This document shows, in pieces, positions 1 through 8,190 of a stretch of DNA of 64,000 bases. The notes under the pieces are model-generated. The model worked only from the letters and a program-made list of their open reading frames with translations. It searched no databases and was not told the DNA's origin. Both the position numbers and the translations under genes were made by a program. Position 1 is the stretch's first letter, and each line of letters starts with the position of its first letter. Source of the DNA: Mangrovicoccus sp049603835 (GTDB lineage: Bacteria > Pseudomonadota > Alphaproteobacteria > Rhodobacterales > Rhodobacteraceae); NCBI GenBank assembly GCA_049603835.1, contig JBMYSZ010000016.1:1-64000 (forward strand), read 5' to 3'.

Positions 1-74
1 TCGCCGGGGTGGGCGGGTGGGCCCTGCCCCTTTACCAGCCTATGCCAAGGGCGCCGCTAAGCAGCTGCTCCGGC

Positions 75-680
75 TCAGACCCAAGGACGCGCTTCCGATG
101 CCTTTGCTTCAAACGCATCAATCGAAGACACTTTTTCCAATGTCTGACCGATATCATCCAGGCCATTCAGCAGGCAGTGTTTGCGATGGGCATCCACCTC
201 AAAGCTCACCTCGCCGCCATCAGGGCCGGTAATGACCTGAGCTTCCAGATCCACCGAAATCACCGCATTAGAGCCGCGCTGCGCGTCATCCATCAGCTTA
301 TCAACATCTTCCTGCGGCAGAACGATGGGCAAAATACCGTTCTTAAAGCAGTTATTATAGAAGATATCTGCAAAGCTGGTGGAGATCACACAGCGGATGC
401 CAAAATCGAGCAGCGCCCAAGGGGCATGTTCCCGCGAAGAGCCACAGCCGAAATTATCACCGGCCACAATGATCTGCGCCTCGCGATAGGCCGGTTTATT
501 GAGCACGAAATCCTCAATCTCTTTGCCGTCGCTGTCATAGCGCATCTCGTCGAACAGATTTACCCCCAGCCCCGAGCGCTTGATCGTCTTCAGGAATTGT
601 TTGGGGATGATCATATCTGTGTCGATATTCATCAACGGCATTGGGGCTGCAACGCCTGTGAGCTTGGTGAATTTATCCAT
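75..680 (-). CDS. leuD: 3-isopropylmalate dehydratase small subunit
   Basis: Small subunit of isopropylmalate isomerase, which with LeuC converts 2-isopropylmalate to 3-isopropylmalate in leucine synthesis (cytoplasm). The 201-residue length is normal for the family. Visible family features are the N-terminal NIDTDMIIPKQFL segment and the FGCGSSREHAPWAL swivelling-domain motif, which closes over the substrate. I chose the start at MDKFTKL because AGGAGAAAG lies just upstream; a frame-compatible start 18 bases earlier lacks such a site. It lies 63 bases downstream of the DUF308 gene and on the same strand as leuC. The 74 bases beyond its stop, to the window edge, show no gene. Confidence 0.96.
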   Translation of the reverse strand: MDKFTKLTGVAAPMPLMNIDTDMIIPKQFLKTIKRSGLGVNLFDEMRYDSDGKEIEDFVLNKPAYREAQIIVAGDNFGCGSSREHAPWALLDFGIRCVISTSFADIFYNNCFKNGILPIVLPQEDVDKLMDDAQRGSNAVISVDLEAQVITGPDGGEVSFEVDAHRKHCLLNGLDDIGQTLEKVSSIDAFEAKASEARPWV

Positions 681-743
681 CTGTCTTTCTCCTAGCAATC
701 CCGCCCGCCTCTCTCAGGCTAAGCGGTCGCCCGTCGCGGTGGC

Positions 744-1532
744 CTAGCGTTTTTCCGCTTCGGCACCCTCCGGCTTCGGGTCTGTGGCTTCTTGTTTCGT
801 ATCATCGTCGTCTGCCGCATCAGGCGTTTCACCGGGCTCTTCGGCCTCGGCTGACGCCTCTGCTGCGGCAGCTTCTTCTGCGTCTATTGCCGCCTGACGC
901 TCTGCTTCTTCGCGGGCGCGCTCTTCCGCTGCGGCGGCTTCAGCTTCACGGCGTTCAGCGGCTGCTTTTGCCTTTGCGATGGCCGCTTCACGGGCTGCTT
1001 TGATCTTGGCCGCCAATTCGGGATTGGTGCGCATAAAGAGGCCCAGAACCACCAGGCCGACCCCATTCAGCACCAATTCCACCCCCAAAAGAAGGCCGAG
1101 GATGCTGGCCGCCATGATTTCCCAATCAGCGAAAATCAAACCTGCCAGCAAAATCGAAAAGGCCCCTGACACCAACATGGCCCAGAAATACGCGCTTTTG
1201 CGCATTTGCCAGGCCAGGAAGAGACGGGTCACACCAGCCGCCGCAATGGTCGCGGTGACCACCAGCGATAGCGTAACAGTGCCTTCCAGCGGGTTCTTGA
1301 TGAAAGACGCCCCAAGAAAGATCATCAGCGCCGCCAGCAAAAAGCCCCAAAGCTTATTGCCAAAGCCGTAATCCGTCACCGCGCCCGCCAGCTGAAAACC
1401 GCCAGAGACCAGGAACAAGACGCCAATCATCAGCGTCACCGAGACCGAGGCGATCACGGTATTGCTTAGCACGAATGCTCCGAAAGCGATGGAAAGCAGG
1501 CCAAGGAGCAGCCATTTAATCCAAGGGTTCAT
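744..1532 (-). CDS. DUF308/HdeD-like membrane protein with charged coiled-coil tail
   Basis: A 262-residue inner-membrane protein. Residues about 5-165 form six hydrophobic segments in the HdeD/DUF308 pattern (three pairs of short helices). Residues about 175-262 are a long Ala/Glu/Lys/Arg-rich stretch, predicted helical, ending in an acidic low-complexity tail. Members of the family are linked to acid resistance in enterobacteria, but the function here is unknown. It sits between leuC and leuD on the same strand, so it is probably co-transcribed with leucine genes. GAGGA precedes the ATG. The tail is unusual compared with the short HdeD proteins. Confidence 0.82.
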   Translation of the reverse strand: MNPWIKWLLLGLLSIAFGAFVLSNTVIASVSVTLMIGVLFLVSGGFQLAGAVTDYGFGNKLWGFLLAALMIFLGASFIKNPLEGTVTLSLVVTATIAAAGVTRLFLAWQMRKSAYFWAMLVSGAFSILLAGLIFADWEIMAASILGLLLGVELVLNGVGLVVLGLFMRTNPELAAKIKAAREAAIAKAKAAAERREAEAAAAEERAREEAERQAAIDAEEAAAAEASAEAEEPGETPDAADDDDTKQEATDPKPEGAEAEKR

Positions 1533-1742
1533 TTTGACGTCCTCTTCGGTGTCGGCGACCGGGCGGCAAACTTAGCGGCAAACTTATCTGAGCTTTGCGC
1601 TGCCTCAGCCTGGGAAAATGCTAGGGACACGATAGCGCCCGCTTGGACGAACCGCACGTAAGATTTTCCCAGATCTGGCGTTCAGCCTGCGGCCTTATGC
1701 GCCCAGCCCGAGGGGCAAGGCGCAAAACCAGCCCAGATCCGC

Positions 1743-3158
1743 TTACATCACCTCGCGTACATCGGTGAGCTTGCCGGTTAGCGCCGCTGCGGCAGCCATG
1801 GCTGGGCTCATCAGGTGAGTCCGTCCGCCACGGCCCTGACGGCCCTCAAAATTGCGGTTCGAGGTTGCCGCGCAACGCTCGCCTGGCTGAAGCTGATCGG
1901 GATTCATCGCCAAGCACATGGAGCAGCCCGCCAGACGCCATTCAAAACCGGCCTCTTTAAAGATATCGGCCAGACCCTCTTCTTCTGCTTGCGCGCGCAC
2001 CAGGCCCGAACCCGGCACAACCATCGCCCGCAGACCTTCCTTGATCTTCTTGCCTTTGAGGATGTCGGCCGCAGCGCGCAGATCTTCGATCCGGCCATTG
2101 GTACATGACCCGATAAAGACAGTGTCAATCTCGATATCCGACAATGGCATACCCGCCGTCAGACCCATATATTCGATCGACCGCTTCGCCGCGTCGATTT
2201 TCCCGCCAGTGAAATCGCTTTCGGGCTGAGGCACAGTGGCAGTGATCGGCAGCACATCTTCGGGAGACGTCCCCCAAGTCACAACAGGCGCGATATCTTC
2301 GCCGGCAATGGTCACGACCTCGTCGAAATGCGCGCCTTCATCGGTGAAGAGGGTTTTCCAATAGGCCACAGCCTTGTCCCAATCTTCGCCTTTTGGCGCA
2401 TGGGGGCGGCCTTTGACATATTCATAGGTCTTTTCATCCGGGGCGATGATGCCCGCGCGCGCGCCGCCTTCGATGGCCATGTTACACACGGTCATCCGGC
2501 CTTCCATGGACAGATCACGGATCGCTTCGCCGCAATATTCGATCACATAGCCCGTGCCACCTGCGGTGCCGGTTTTCCCGATCACCGACAAGGTGATGTC
2601 TTTGGCGGTCACACCTGGGCGCAGCTTGCCGGTGATCTCGACCTTCATGTTTTTGGATTTCTTCTGGATCAGGGTCTGGGTGGCCAGAACATGCTCTACC
2701 TCAGAGGTCCCGATACCATGCGCCAGCGCCCCAAAAGCGCCATGGGTCGCGGTGTGGCTATCGCCGCAAACAACTGTCATACCCGGCAAAGTCCAGCCCT
2801 GCTCGGGGCCGACAATATGCACGATACCCTGACGCACATCCGTGACCGGGTAATAATTGATCCCGAAATCTTTGGCGTTCTTATCCAGCGCTGCCACCTG
2901 AATGGCACTGTCTTCGGTCATGTTTTTCGGATCTTCGCGACCTTCGGTGGTCGGCACATTGTGATCCGGCACAGCAATGGTTTTTTCCGGCGCGCGCACC
3001 GGGCGGCCTGCCATGCGAAGACCTTCGAAAGCCTGGGGGCTGGTCACTTCATGCACAAGATGGCGGTCGATATAGAGCAGGCAGGTGCCATCCTCGGCTT
3101 CATGGGCCAGATGGTCATCCCAGATTTTGTCATATAGGGTTTTTGGATTGGCGGTCAT
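1743..3158 (-). CDS. leuC: 3-isopropylmalate dehydratase large subunit
   Basis: Large, iron-sulfur subunit of isopropylmalate isomerase (leucine synthesis, cytoplasm), aconitase family, 471 residues. Visible are VCGDSHTATHGAFGA, the FIGSCTNGR motif carrying one cluster cysteine, and the downstream CSMCLAMN motif with the other two, followed by SNRNFEGRQG. All expected 4Fe-4S ligands are present. GGAGAG lies just upstream of the ATG. It is the first gene of a minus-strand set leuC, DUF308, leuD, with a 210-base gap before the second gene. The upstream 216 bases are shared with a divergent gene. I saw no leucine-rich leader peptide there. Confidence 0.97.
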   Translation of the reverse strand: MTANPKTLYDKIWDDHLAHEAEDGTCLLYIDRHLVHEVTSPQAFEGLRMAGRPVRAPEKTIAVPDHNVPTTEGREDPKNMTEDSAIQVAALDKNAKDFGINYYPVTDVRQGIVHIVGPEQGWTLPGMTVVCGDSHTATHGAFGALAHGIGTSEVEHVLATQTLIQKKSKNMKVEITGKLRPGVTAKDITLSVIGKTGTAGGTGYVIEYCGEAIRDLSMEGRMTVCNMAIEGGARAGIIAPDEKTYEYVKGRPHAPKGEDWDKAVAYWKTLFTDEGAHFDEVVTIAGEDIAPVVTWGTSPEDVLPITATVPQPESDFTGGKIDAAKRSIEYMGLTAGMPLSDIEIDTVFIGSCTNGRIEDLRAAADILKGKKIKEGLRAMVVPGSGLVRAQAEEEGLADIFKEAGFEWRLAGCSMCLAMNPDQLQPGERCAATSNRNFEGRQGRGGRTHLMSPAMAAAAALTGKLTDVREVM

Positions 3159-3374
3159 TTTGGCTCTCCAAAGGGGAATTCTTGTGACAGTCGAACAAAC
3201 GAAATTGGCCGCAGCCGAAAGCGCGGCCCCAAAGCCCTATAGGCTGGCCGTTATGGTGCAGCGCTGCCCGTGAAAACGCCAAGGCAAGCGCGAGCGATCA
3301 TCCATGTTCTTGATCGGTGTCATGGCGGTTCATCTAGCGAAGCCGCAGGCTTCTCGCAAGCCGAGGAACCCTAA

Positions 3375-3950
3375 ATGCATGCGACTAAAAAAATAACTCT
3401 GTCAAAACAGCTTGATGACGAGTTCTTTCGGCTTTGGCAGGTTATATCGAAATTAGAAAATGCGCCCCGCGGTGAGTTTTCATTGCGGGAATTCGAGTTG
3501 ATTCGCGAAACACTAGACACAAGAGGCCGCTGGATCGATACATTTCTGACCCATTCTGAGGCGCTAAAACAACGTCTATGGACGGAATTCAGCGAGCCGT
3601 CGGACACGCCAGCTCCGCAAGATATCATCGATCTGTCGATCCAAACGCAATTCGCCAAACGCCATTTGCGGCTTCATAAATGGCTCGCAGATGTGCCCCA
3701 GGCACTTCTTTTCGGCGATCGGCAGAGCGAGGTAGAGCCGTTTCGCAGTGGTGTTTGGCAGTATTTCATCGTGGCCGGTCCACGAAACTACAATACGGCC
3801 CGTATGGTGATCCAAGCCCAGCTGCGCGGAAACAAAGCTATACACCGTAAAATGACGCCAGTGCCCCAAGCCATTACCGCCAACCAGCTTAATTCTAAGT
3901 TTTTGGCCCCAGAAGAGGCGCATGACACAGAGTCGCCTATTTTGAATTAA
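3375..3950 (+). CDS. Hypothetical cytoplasmic protein
   Basis: A 191-residue protein that I do not recognise. It has no signal peptide and no membrane segment. It is rich in charged and aromatic residues, and the N-terminal half (about 10-90) looks mainly helical. GAGGAA stands seven bases before the ATG, which supports the start. The gene is divergent from leuC and single; the next genes belong to a different unit. A small GAAGCC/GGCTTC stem lies at 3339-3353, just before its ribosome site. Its reading frame is open over the full length with sensible composition, so I take it as real, but no function can be given. Confidence 0.72.
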   Translation: MHATKKITLSKQLDDEFFRLWQVISKLENAPRGEFSLREFELIRETLDTRGRWIDTFLTHSEALKQRLWTEFSEPSDTPAPQDIIDLSIQTQFAKRHLRLHKWLADVPQALLFGDRQSEVEPFRSGVWQYFIVAGPRNYNTARMVIQAQLRGNKAIHRKMTPVPQAITANQLNSKFLAPEEAHDTESPILN

Positions 3951-4089
3951 TTCGTGGCTAAAATCGCCGCCAGCGCTGTATTTTCCGTAAAGTTTCGCCG
4001 CCAGAATGACGCTAGACCTGTCGCCGCAATTCTCTTACTGACTTGGATTATGCCCTAACTCCAAGCCCCCAGGGAAAACCACCTAAGCC

Positions 4090-4638
4090 ATGTTCAGAAC
4101 ATTTCTCGACCGCATTCCGCACCTTGGGCTTGTCTTTATTTTGTTTCTACTCGCCGCTTGCGCGACGTCCCCTAATCCAGGAATTGATGTTTCCCAGCTT
4201 TTGCGCGTCAAACCGGAAAAACTGCTGATGATCCTCGATGTGCCGCCAGGGCTAGGGACAACAGGGAAAGCCGGGATTATTTGGGGCATGCGGGAAAATG
4301 GCGAAGAAGAGCCAGAGCTTGTAAAATTCGAATTGCGGCAAATTTCGGAAAAAGCGGTGGGCACTGAAGGCGCAAGGCAGGTGAATTTTGCCTTGAAGAA
4401 ATCCGATTACAAAACATTTGAACGCCAGCAAATCTTGCTGCGGGCGCATCTATTGGCGGGCACGGGTAATCTGAACATTCTGGCCGGGGCGGAGCTTTGC
4501 AACACACTCGGCGTGCCGATCAAAGGTCGCTCGGCCAATGGGATTATTGTGGACACCGAAACCGGGCTGCGGGTCTTGTCCTTTGCGAATTCCGCCGCAC
4601 TTTCCCAAATCAAAGCCACCGCACCGGCGTGCTTATGA
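4090..4638 (+). CDS. Putative lipoprotein, first of a tandem paralogous pair
   Basis: A 182-residue exported protein with an N-terminal hydrophobic segment (about 10-23) ending in LLAAC, a lipobox that would place a lipidated cysteine at position 24. The mature part shares spaced motifs with the next gene: a P-x-GLG-x-T element, an R/Q-VNFAL element, a D...F...Q...LLA stretch, and a cysteine close to the C-terminus. This suggests a duplication. Its TGA overlaps the ATG of the second copy (ATGA), so the two are translationally coupled. No clear Shine-Dalgarno sequence precedes its own ATG. Function unknown; a small periplasmic beta-rich protein is plausible. Confidence 0.75.
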   Translation: MFRTFLDRIPHLGLVFILFLLAACATSPNPGIDVSQLLRVKPEKLLMILDVPPGLGTTGKAGIIWGMRENGEEEPELVKFELRQISEKAVGTEGARQVNFALKKSDYKTFERQQILLRAHLLAGTGNLNILAGAELCNTLGVPIKGRSANGIIVDTETGLRVLSFANSAALSQIKATAPACL

Positions 4639-5168
4639 GCTGGCTTAGAATTCGCCATTTTGTCCTGATTTTGGGGATTTGGCTCTGTGGGTGTAGCGCC
4701 AGCCTAAGCCCGCAGGAAAAATCCATGCTGGGCTTTATTTTGGTCCAGCCTTCGGATTTGCGGGCTGTGTCGATCTTGCCCCAGGGGCTTGGCGTGACCT
4801 CTTCCGCTGTGCTGCAAATCAATTTGCGCGATGCGCAAGGCGCGGTGATCGAAGAGCAAAAATTTCAACTGGCCAGAAGCGGCTCTGCAATTGACCCTTC
4901 CTCGGGCCAAAATCGGGTGAATTTCGCTTTGAACCGTGGCGATCGGCGAAAATTCCAGCTTTTGCAGGCGCGGCTTTTGGCGATGCTTGGCCAACCGACC
5001 CGTGTGCAGCTGGGCGTGATCATGACCTATTGCGCCGATGGCCAGGCTCCGAGTGCAGCGCAGCCGCCCGTGGCTCAGCTGATTAATTACGACACTGGTG
5101 ATGTATTGCTGCATTCCACCGCCCCCAGCCCGGCCGCGGCAATCGCCGCCAGCGCCCCGCGCTGCTAG
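4635..5168 (+). CDS. Putative lipoprotein, second of a tandem paralogous pair
   Basis: A 177-residue exported protein starting at an ATG that overlaps the upstream stop (ATGA). The signal segment ends in WLCGC, a lipobox-like sequence. It shares with its neighbour the P-x-GLG-x-T and RVNFAL elements, the F..LQARLLA segment and a C-terminal cysteine. Overall identity is low, so this is an old duplication. The C-terminal part is Ala/Pro-rich. Coupling of the two start/stop codons suggests the products are made in equal amounts and may form a pair at the membrane. I do not recognise a named family. Confidence 0.78.
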   Translation: MSWLRIRHFVLILGIWLCGCSASLSPQEKSMLGFILVQPSDLRAVSILPQGLGVTSSAVLQINLRDAQGAVIEEQKFQLARSGSAIDPSSGQNRVNFALNRGDRRKFQLLQARLLAMLGQPTRVQLGVIMTYCADGQAPSAAQPPVAQLINYDTGDVLLHSTAPSPAAAIAASAPRC

Positions 5169-5213
5169 CCCCTGCCCGCCCGACCACTGCGACAGCGCGC
5201 CTCTTTTCTGCGA

Positions 5214-5242
5214 TTGACAAAACTTCTGCATCGCCGCATCTT
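5214..5242 (+). promoter_or_regulatory. Candidate sigma-70 promoter of the riboswitch transcript
   Basis: A consensus -35 TTGACA at 5214-5219 is followed 17 bases later by a weak -10 (CATCTT, 5237-5242). It lies about ten bases ahead of the riboswitch aptamer, the right distance for its transcription start. The -10 match is poor, so this rests mainly on the -35 and the position. Confidence 0.45.
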
Positions 5243-5251
5243 TGCCGCTGT

Positions 5252-5432
5252 TTGGTGCCCCGTATCCAAAGGTTGGGGCTTAATAGGGAATTCGGTGAGG
5301 TGTACCCATCAGGGGCCTAATCCGAGGCTGTCCCCGCAACTGTAAGCGCGAGGCCGCGCTGTCGCCACTGAGATCACCGATCTTGGGAAGGCGCGCGCAT
5401 AAGGCCAGTGACCGCGAGCCAGAAGACCTGCC
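5252..5432 (+). promoter_or_regulatory. Cobalamin (B12) riboswitch
   Basis: The conserved core elements appear in order: AATAGGGAA (5282-5290) followed by GGTG, the CCCCGCAACTGTAAGC block (5332-5347), GCCACTG (5364-5370), GGGAAGGC (5385-5392), and the B12 box CGAGCCAGAAGACCTGCC (5415-5432). These are the hallmark sequences of the adenosylcobalamin-sensing aptamer, so the downstream operon should be repressed when B12 is plentiful. After the aptamer, a GCAAGG/CCTTGC stem (5455-5473) sits directly before the AGAAAGG ribosome site of the next gene, which suggests control of translation initiation. I saw no U-run that would mark a transcription terminator. Confidence 0.95.
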
Positions 5433-5487
5433 AAGCAAAGTGGTAATTTTTCGGGCAAGGCGGGTGACCTTGCAGAAAGGCAATAAC

Positions 5488-5625
5488 ATGGCGGATCTTC
5501 CCCATACCCCCCTGCCTCGGGTTGAATTTGACCTAACCGCGCCAAGCGCGCGCACGCTGGTTTTGGCCGCTTTGGGTCTTTGCGGCGGGCTTTGGGCTAT
5601 CGCACTTCTCGCAATTTCTCTCTGA
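5488..5625 (+). CDS. Small single-span membrane protein of the B12-regulated operon
   Basis: A 45-residue protein starting at the first ATG after the riboswitch, with AGAAAGG seven bases upstream. The N-terminal 20 residues are polar and Pro-rich; residues about 23-44 form one hydrophobic helix. It ends 15 bases before the ABC ATPase gene. By size and position it recalls the small membrane subunits that accompany cobalt and nickel transporters (CbtB, CbiN). It lacks the His-rich C-terminus of CbtB and the sequence pattern of CbiN. A transport accessory role is inferred from position only. The frame extends upstream to 5383, but that part overlaps the aptamer and is rejected. Confidence 0.7.
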   Translation: MADLPHTPLPRVEFDLTAPSARTLVLAALGLCGGLWAIALLAISL

Positions 5626-5640
5626 TCTCTGCGCAACATT

Positions 5641-6384
5641 ATGACGATTGTCACAGCCCAGGGGCTGAATCTCGGCTATCGGGGTACGCCTCTTTTACAC
5701 GATCTATGTTTTGAGTTGCGCGCCGGAGAGATCCTGGCCGTTGTCGGCCATAATGGCTGCGGCAAGAGCACATTGGTGAAAACCCTACTTGGGGTGCTGC
5801 CGCCGGTATCTGGCGAATTGCGCTGGCCCGAAACGCGGCCCGACCCCATCGCTTATCTCGGCCAAATTACGGAATTTGATCGCAAATTTCCCCTACGCGT
5901 GCGGGATGTGGCGGCAATGGGCGCTTGGGGTGGGCTGGGCTTTCTGGGCGGGCTGGACGCAGAGGATCGCCGCCGCATTGACCGGGCCTTAGAAAAAGCA
6001 GGCATCAGTGATATCGCGGATATGGCGCTGCATGAGCTAAGCTCTGGCCAGCTGCAACGGGCGCTTTTCGCCCGAACCATTGTGCAAGACGCCCGGCTGA
6101 TCCTGCTGGATGAGCCCTTCACCGCAGTAGACCAAACCACCGAAAGCCAGCTTTTGCAGCTGATCGATGACTGGGCCGCGGAGGGGCGCGCGGTGATTTT
6201 GGTGCTGCATGACCTAACGGCGGTTCTGCGCCATGCCTCCCTTGCTTTGCTGCTGGGCAAAGGGCGTGGTCGGTTTGGCGCGCCCAGCGACGTGCTGACC
6301 CCGGCGCATCTGGTGGACCAGAATTACATGTCAGAGGCTCAGGCCGATTGGATGGCACAAATGTATGGCGGCACAGATGTTTGA
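5641..6384 (+). CDS. Metal-type ABC transporter, ATP-binding protein
   Basis: A 247-residue cytoplasmic ATPase of the Mn/Zn/Fe chelate family (ZnuC/SitB type). Walker A GHNGCGKST is near residue 36, the signature LSSGQLQRA near 133, Walker B LILLDEP near 151 with the catalytic Glu, and the switch His in VLHD near 188. It powers the permease encoded next, whose start lies inside its 3' end. No strong Shine-Dalgarno precedes the ATG, so it may depend on translation of the small upstream gene. The operon lies under a cobalamin riboswitch, which argues for cobalt rather than zinc as the cargo; that is inference. Confidence 0.93.
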   Translation: MTIVTAQGLNLGYRGTPLLHDLCFELRAGEILAVVGHNGCGKSTLVKTLLGVLPPVSGELRWPETRPDPIAYLGQITEFDRKFPLRVRDVAAMGAWGGLGFLGGLDAEDRRRIDRALEKAGISDIADMALHELSSGQLQRALFARTIVQDARLILLDEPFTAVDQTTESQLLQLIDDWAAEGRAVILVLHDLTAVLRHASLALLLGKGRGRFGAPSDVLTPAHLVDQNYMSEAQADWMAQMYGGTDV

Positions 6385-7213
6385 GTTCTGGGATTTCGCC
6401 TTTATGAAGCGCGCCTTAGCAGCCACCACGATCCTTAGCGCGACGATGGCCCCCACCGGCGCCTTTCTGGTGCTGCGCCGCCTCAGCCTAGCGGGCGAGG
6501 CCATGGCCCATGCCATCGTGCCGGGAATTGTTATCGCCTTTGTGCTGACCGGTCTTTCCGTGGCTTCCATGGTCACGGGCGGGCTGATTGCCGGGATGAC
6601 GGTTGCGGTGCTGGCCACGGCCCTGGCCCGCTCTACCGTGATCCGCGAAGATGCGGGGCTGGCCTCGCTCTATCTTGTCGCCTTGGCACTTGGCATCTTC
6701 ATCCTGTCCGCCGCGGGCTCCGCTATCCCGTTGAAAAGCTTTCTCTTTGGCTCCATCCTTGGGATCGGCAATGACACGCTTTTGCTGATTGCTGGCACCG
6801 CTACGGTGACTCTGGTCAGCTTTGCACTCATGCTGCGCCCCCTGGTCACCGCCACGATTGACCCGGTTTTCTATGCCAGCCAAACCCGCCGCCCTGGCTT
6901 GGTGGAGCTTTGGTTCATGGCACTTGTGGTGCTCAATCTCTTGGCAGCCTTCAAGGCGCTTGGCACGCTCATGGCGGTGGGGCTGATGATCCTGCCCGCC
7001 ACCGCCGCGCGGTATTGGGTTCGCACCGTCACCCATTACCTGCTGCTGAGCTTTGTCTTTGCGCTGTTGAGCTGCTGGATCGGCCTGTATCTCAGCTTTC
7101 TCTTACCCGAAGTTCCCTCCGGCCCCGCGATTGTCCTAACGGCCGGGGCGATTTTCGGTCTGTCCCTCGCCCTAGGCCCGCAAGGCCTGCGCCTCCTCAA
7201 TTTCCGTTCATAA
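6377..7213 (+). CDS. Metal-type ABC transporter, permease (ABC-3 family)
   Basis: A 278-residue inner-membrane protein with about eight hydrophobic segments, in the ZnuB/SitC permease family. Typical features are the N-terminal FMKRALAA stretch, the LVLRRLSLAGEAMAHAIVPG segment (the cytoplasmic coupling loop of the family), and a later LMAVGLMILPAAxA-like helix. The start at MFEFWDF overlaps the ATPase stop by eight bases; an in-frame ATG at 6365 is possible but has no better ribosome site. It forms the membrane channel used by the neighbouring ATPase and binding protein. Confidence 0.92.
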   Translation: MFEFWDFAFMKRALAATTILSATMAPTGAFLVLRRLSLAGEAMAHAIVPGIVIAFVLTGLSVASMVTGGLIAGMTVAVLATALARSTVIREDAGLASLYLVALALGIFILSAAGSAIPLKSFLFGSILGIGNDTLLLIAGTATVTLVSFALMLRPLVTATIDPVFYASQTRRPGLVELWFMALVVLNLLAAFKALGTLMAVGLMILPATAARYWVRTVTHYLLLSFVFALLSCWIGLYLSFLLPEVPSGPAIVLTAGAIFGLSLALGPQGLRLLNFRS

Positions 7214-7224
7214 AGGACTGCGTC

Positions 7225-8088
7225 ATGCGTTTGACGGCCCTTCTTCTCGCCGCCTTCCCTTCTCTGGCTTTGGCAGACACACCGCTCAAAGTCACCGCTA
7301 GCTTCTCCATCCTTGGGGATATGGTGGCCCAAGTGGCGGGCGATCATGCCCAGATCACCACGATTGTTGGCCCAGATGCTGACGCCCATGTCTATACCCC
7401 CAATGTCGCCGATGCGCGGGCCGTGGCTGGGGCGGATCTGATTTTCGTCAATGGGCTGGGCTTTGAAACCTGGTCGGATACTTTGATCGCCAATTCCGGC
7501 ACGACTGCACCGGTTTTTGTCGCGACCCAAGGCATTACACCGCTAGAGGTCGAGGGCCATATTGACCCACATGCCTGGAATGCCATCCCCAACGGCATCA
7601 CATATATCGACAATATCACCGCCGCTCTGAGCCAAGCGGACCCAGCCCATGCCGAGGCCTATCAAGCCAATGCCAACGCATATATCGCTGAGCTGACCGA
7701 GCTGCATGAAAAGGCGCTATCCGAAATCGCCGCCTTGCCCAAGGGCAACCGGGTTGTCGTCACGGCCCATGACGCCTTTGGCTATTTGGCGGGTGCTTAT
7801 GGGCTCACTTTCCTCGCGCCGCAGGGAATCGATACTGAGGCGGAGCCTTCCGCAGCGGCGCTTGCCAGCCTGATCGAACAGATCAAAACCAAAGAGGTCG
7901 CAGCGCTTTTTGTTGAAAATATCACAAACCCGGCCCTGGTCGAACAAATCGGCCGCGAAACTGGCTTAACCATTGGCGGACGGTTATTTTCTGACGCTCT
8001 GAGCGAAAATGGCGGGCCCGCGACCAGCTATTACGCGATGTTTTCGCATAATCTGACCACAATTTTAGCGGCTCTTAACCAAGACTAG
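7225..8088 (+). CDS. Metal ABC transporter, periplasmic metal-binding protein
   Basis: A 287-residue cluster A-I solute-binding protein (ZnuA/PsaA/TroA type), which captures a divalent metal in the periplasm. A signal peptide covers residues 1-17 (cleavage after ALA). The four metal ligands expected by comparison with the family are present: His55 (DADAHVYTP), His116 (HIDPHAW), His182 (TAHDAFGY) and Asp257 (LFSDAL). The long His-rich loop that many zinc-specific ZnuA proteins have is absent. AAAGGA precedes the ATG eleven bases after the permease stop. As last gene of a riboswitch-controlled operon its natural metal may be cobalt; sequence alone cannot prove this. Confidence 0.93.
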   Translation: MRLTALLLAAFPSLALADTPLKVTASFSILGDMVAQVAGDHAQITTIVGPDADAHVYTPNVADARAVAGADLIFVNGLGFETWSDTLIANSGTTAPVFVATQGITPLEVEGHIDPHAWNAIPNGITYIDNITAALSQADPAHAEAYQANANAYIAELTELHEKALSEIAALPKGNRVVVTAHDAFGYLAGAYGLTFLAPQGIDTEAEPSAAALASLIEQIKTKEVAALFVENITNPALVEQIGRETGLTIGGRLFSDALSENGGPATSYYAMFSHNLTTILAALNQD

Positions 8089-8190
8089 GCTCCCTCAAAG
8101 CTCTAGATTGAGTCGTTACAAAATAAATGGTAAGTTAATCATGTCAGGGTAGCGGTATCGGACCGCTGCCAATTAACGGAGGACACAGTC

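Noticed and set aside
9..695. A 228-codon plus-strand frame over leuD
   Set aside because: It is the complement of leuD, whose motifs and ribosome site are clear.
3159..3374. Possible leucine attenuator upstream of leuC
   Set aside because: I looked for a short leader with Leu codons and a terminator stem on the minus strand and saw none.
5383..5487. N-terminal extension of the 45-residue protein into the riboswitch
   Set aside because: It would translate the P-stem and B12 box of the aptamer. The ATG at 5488 has its own ribosome site.
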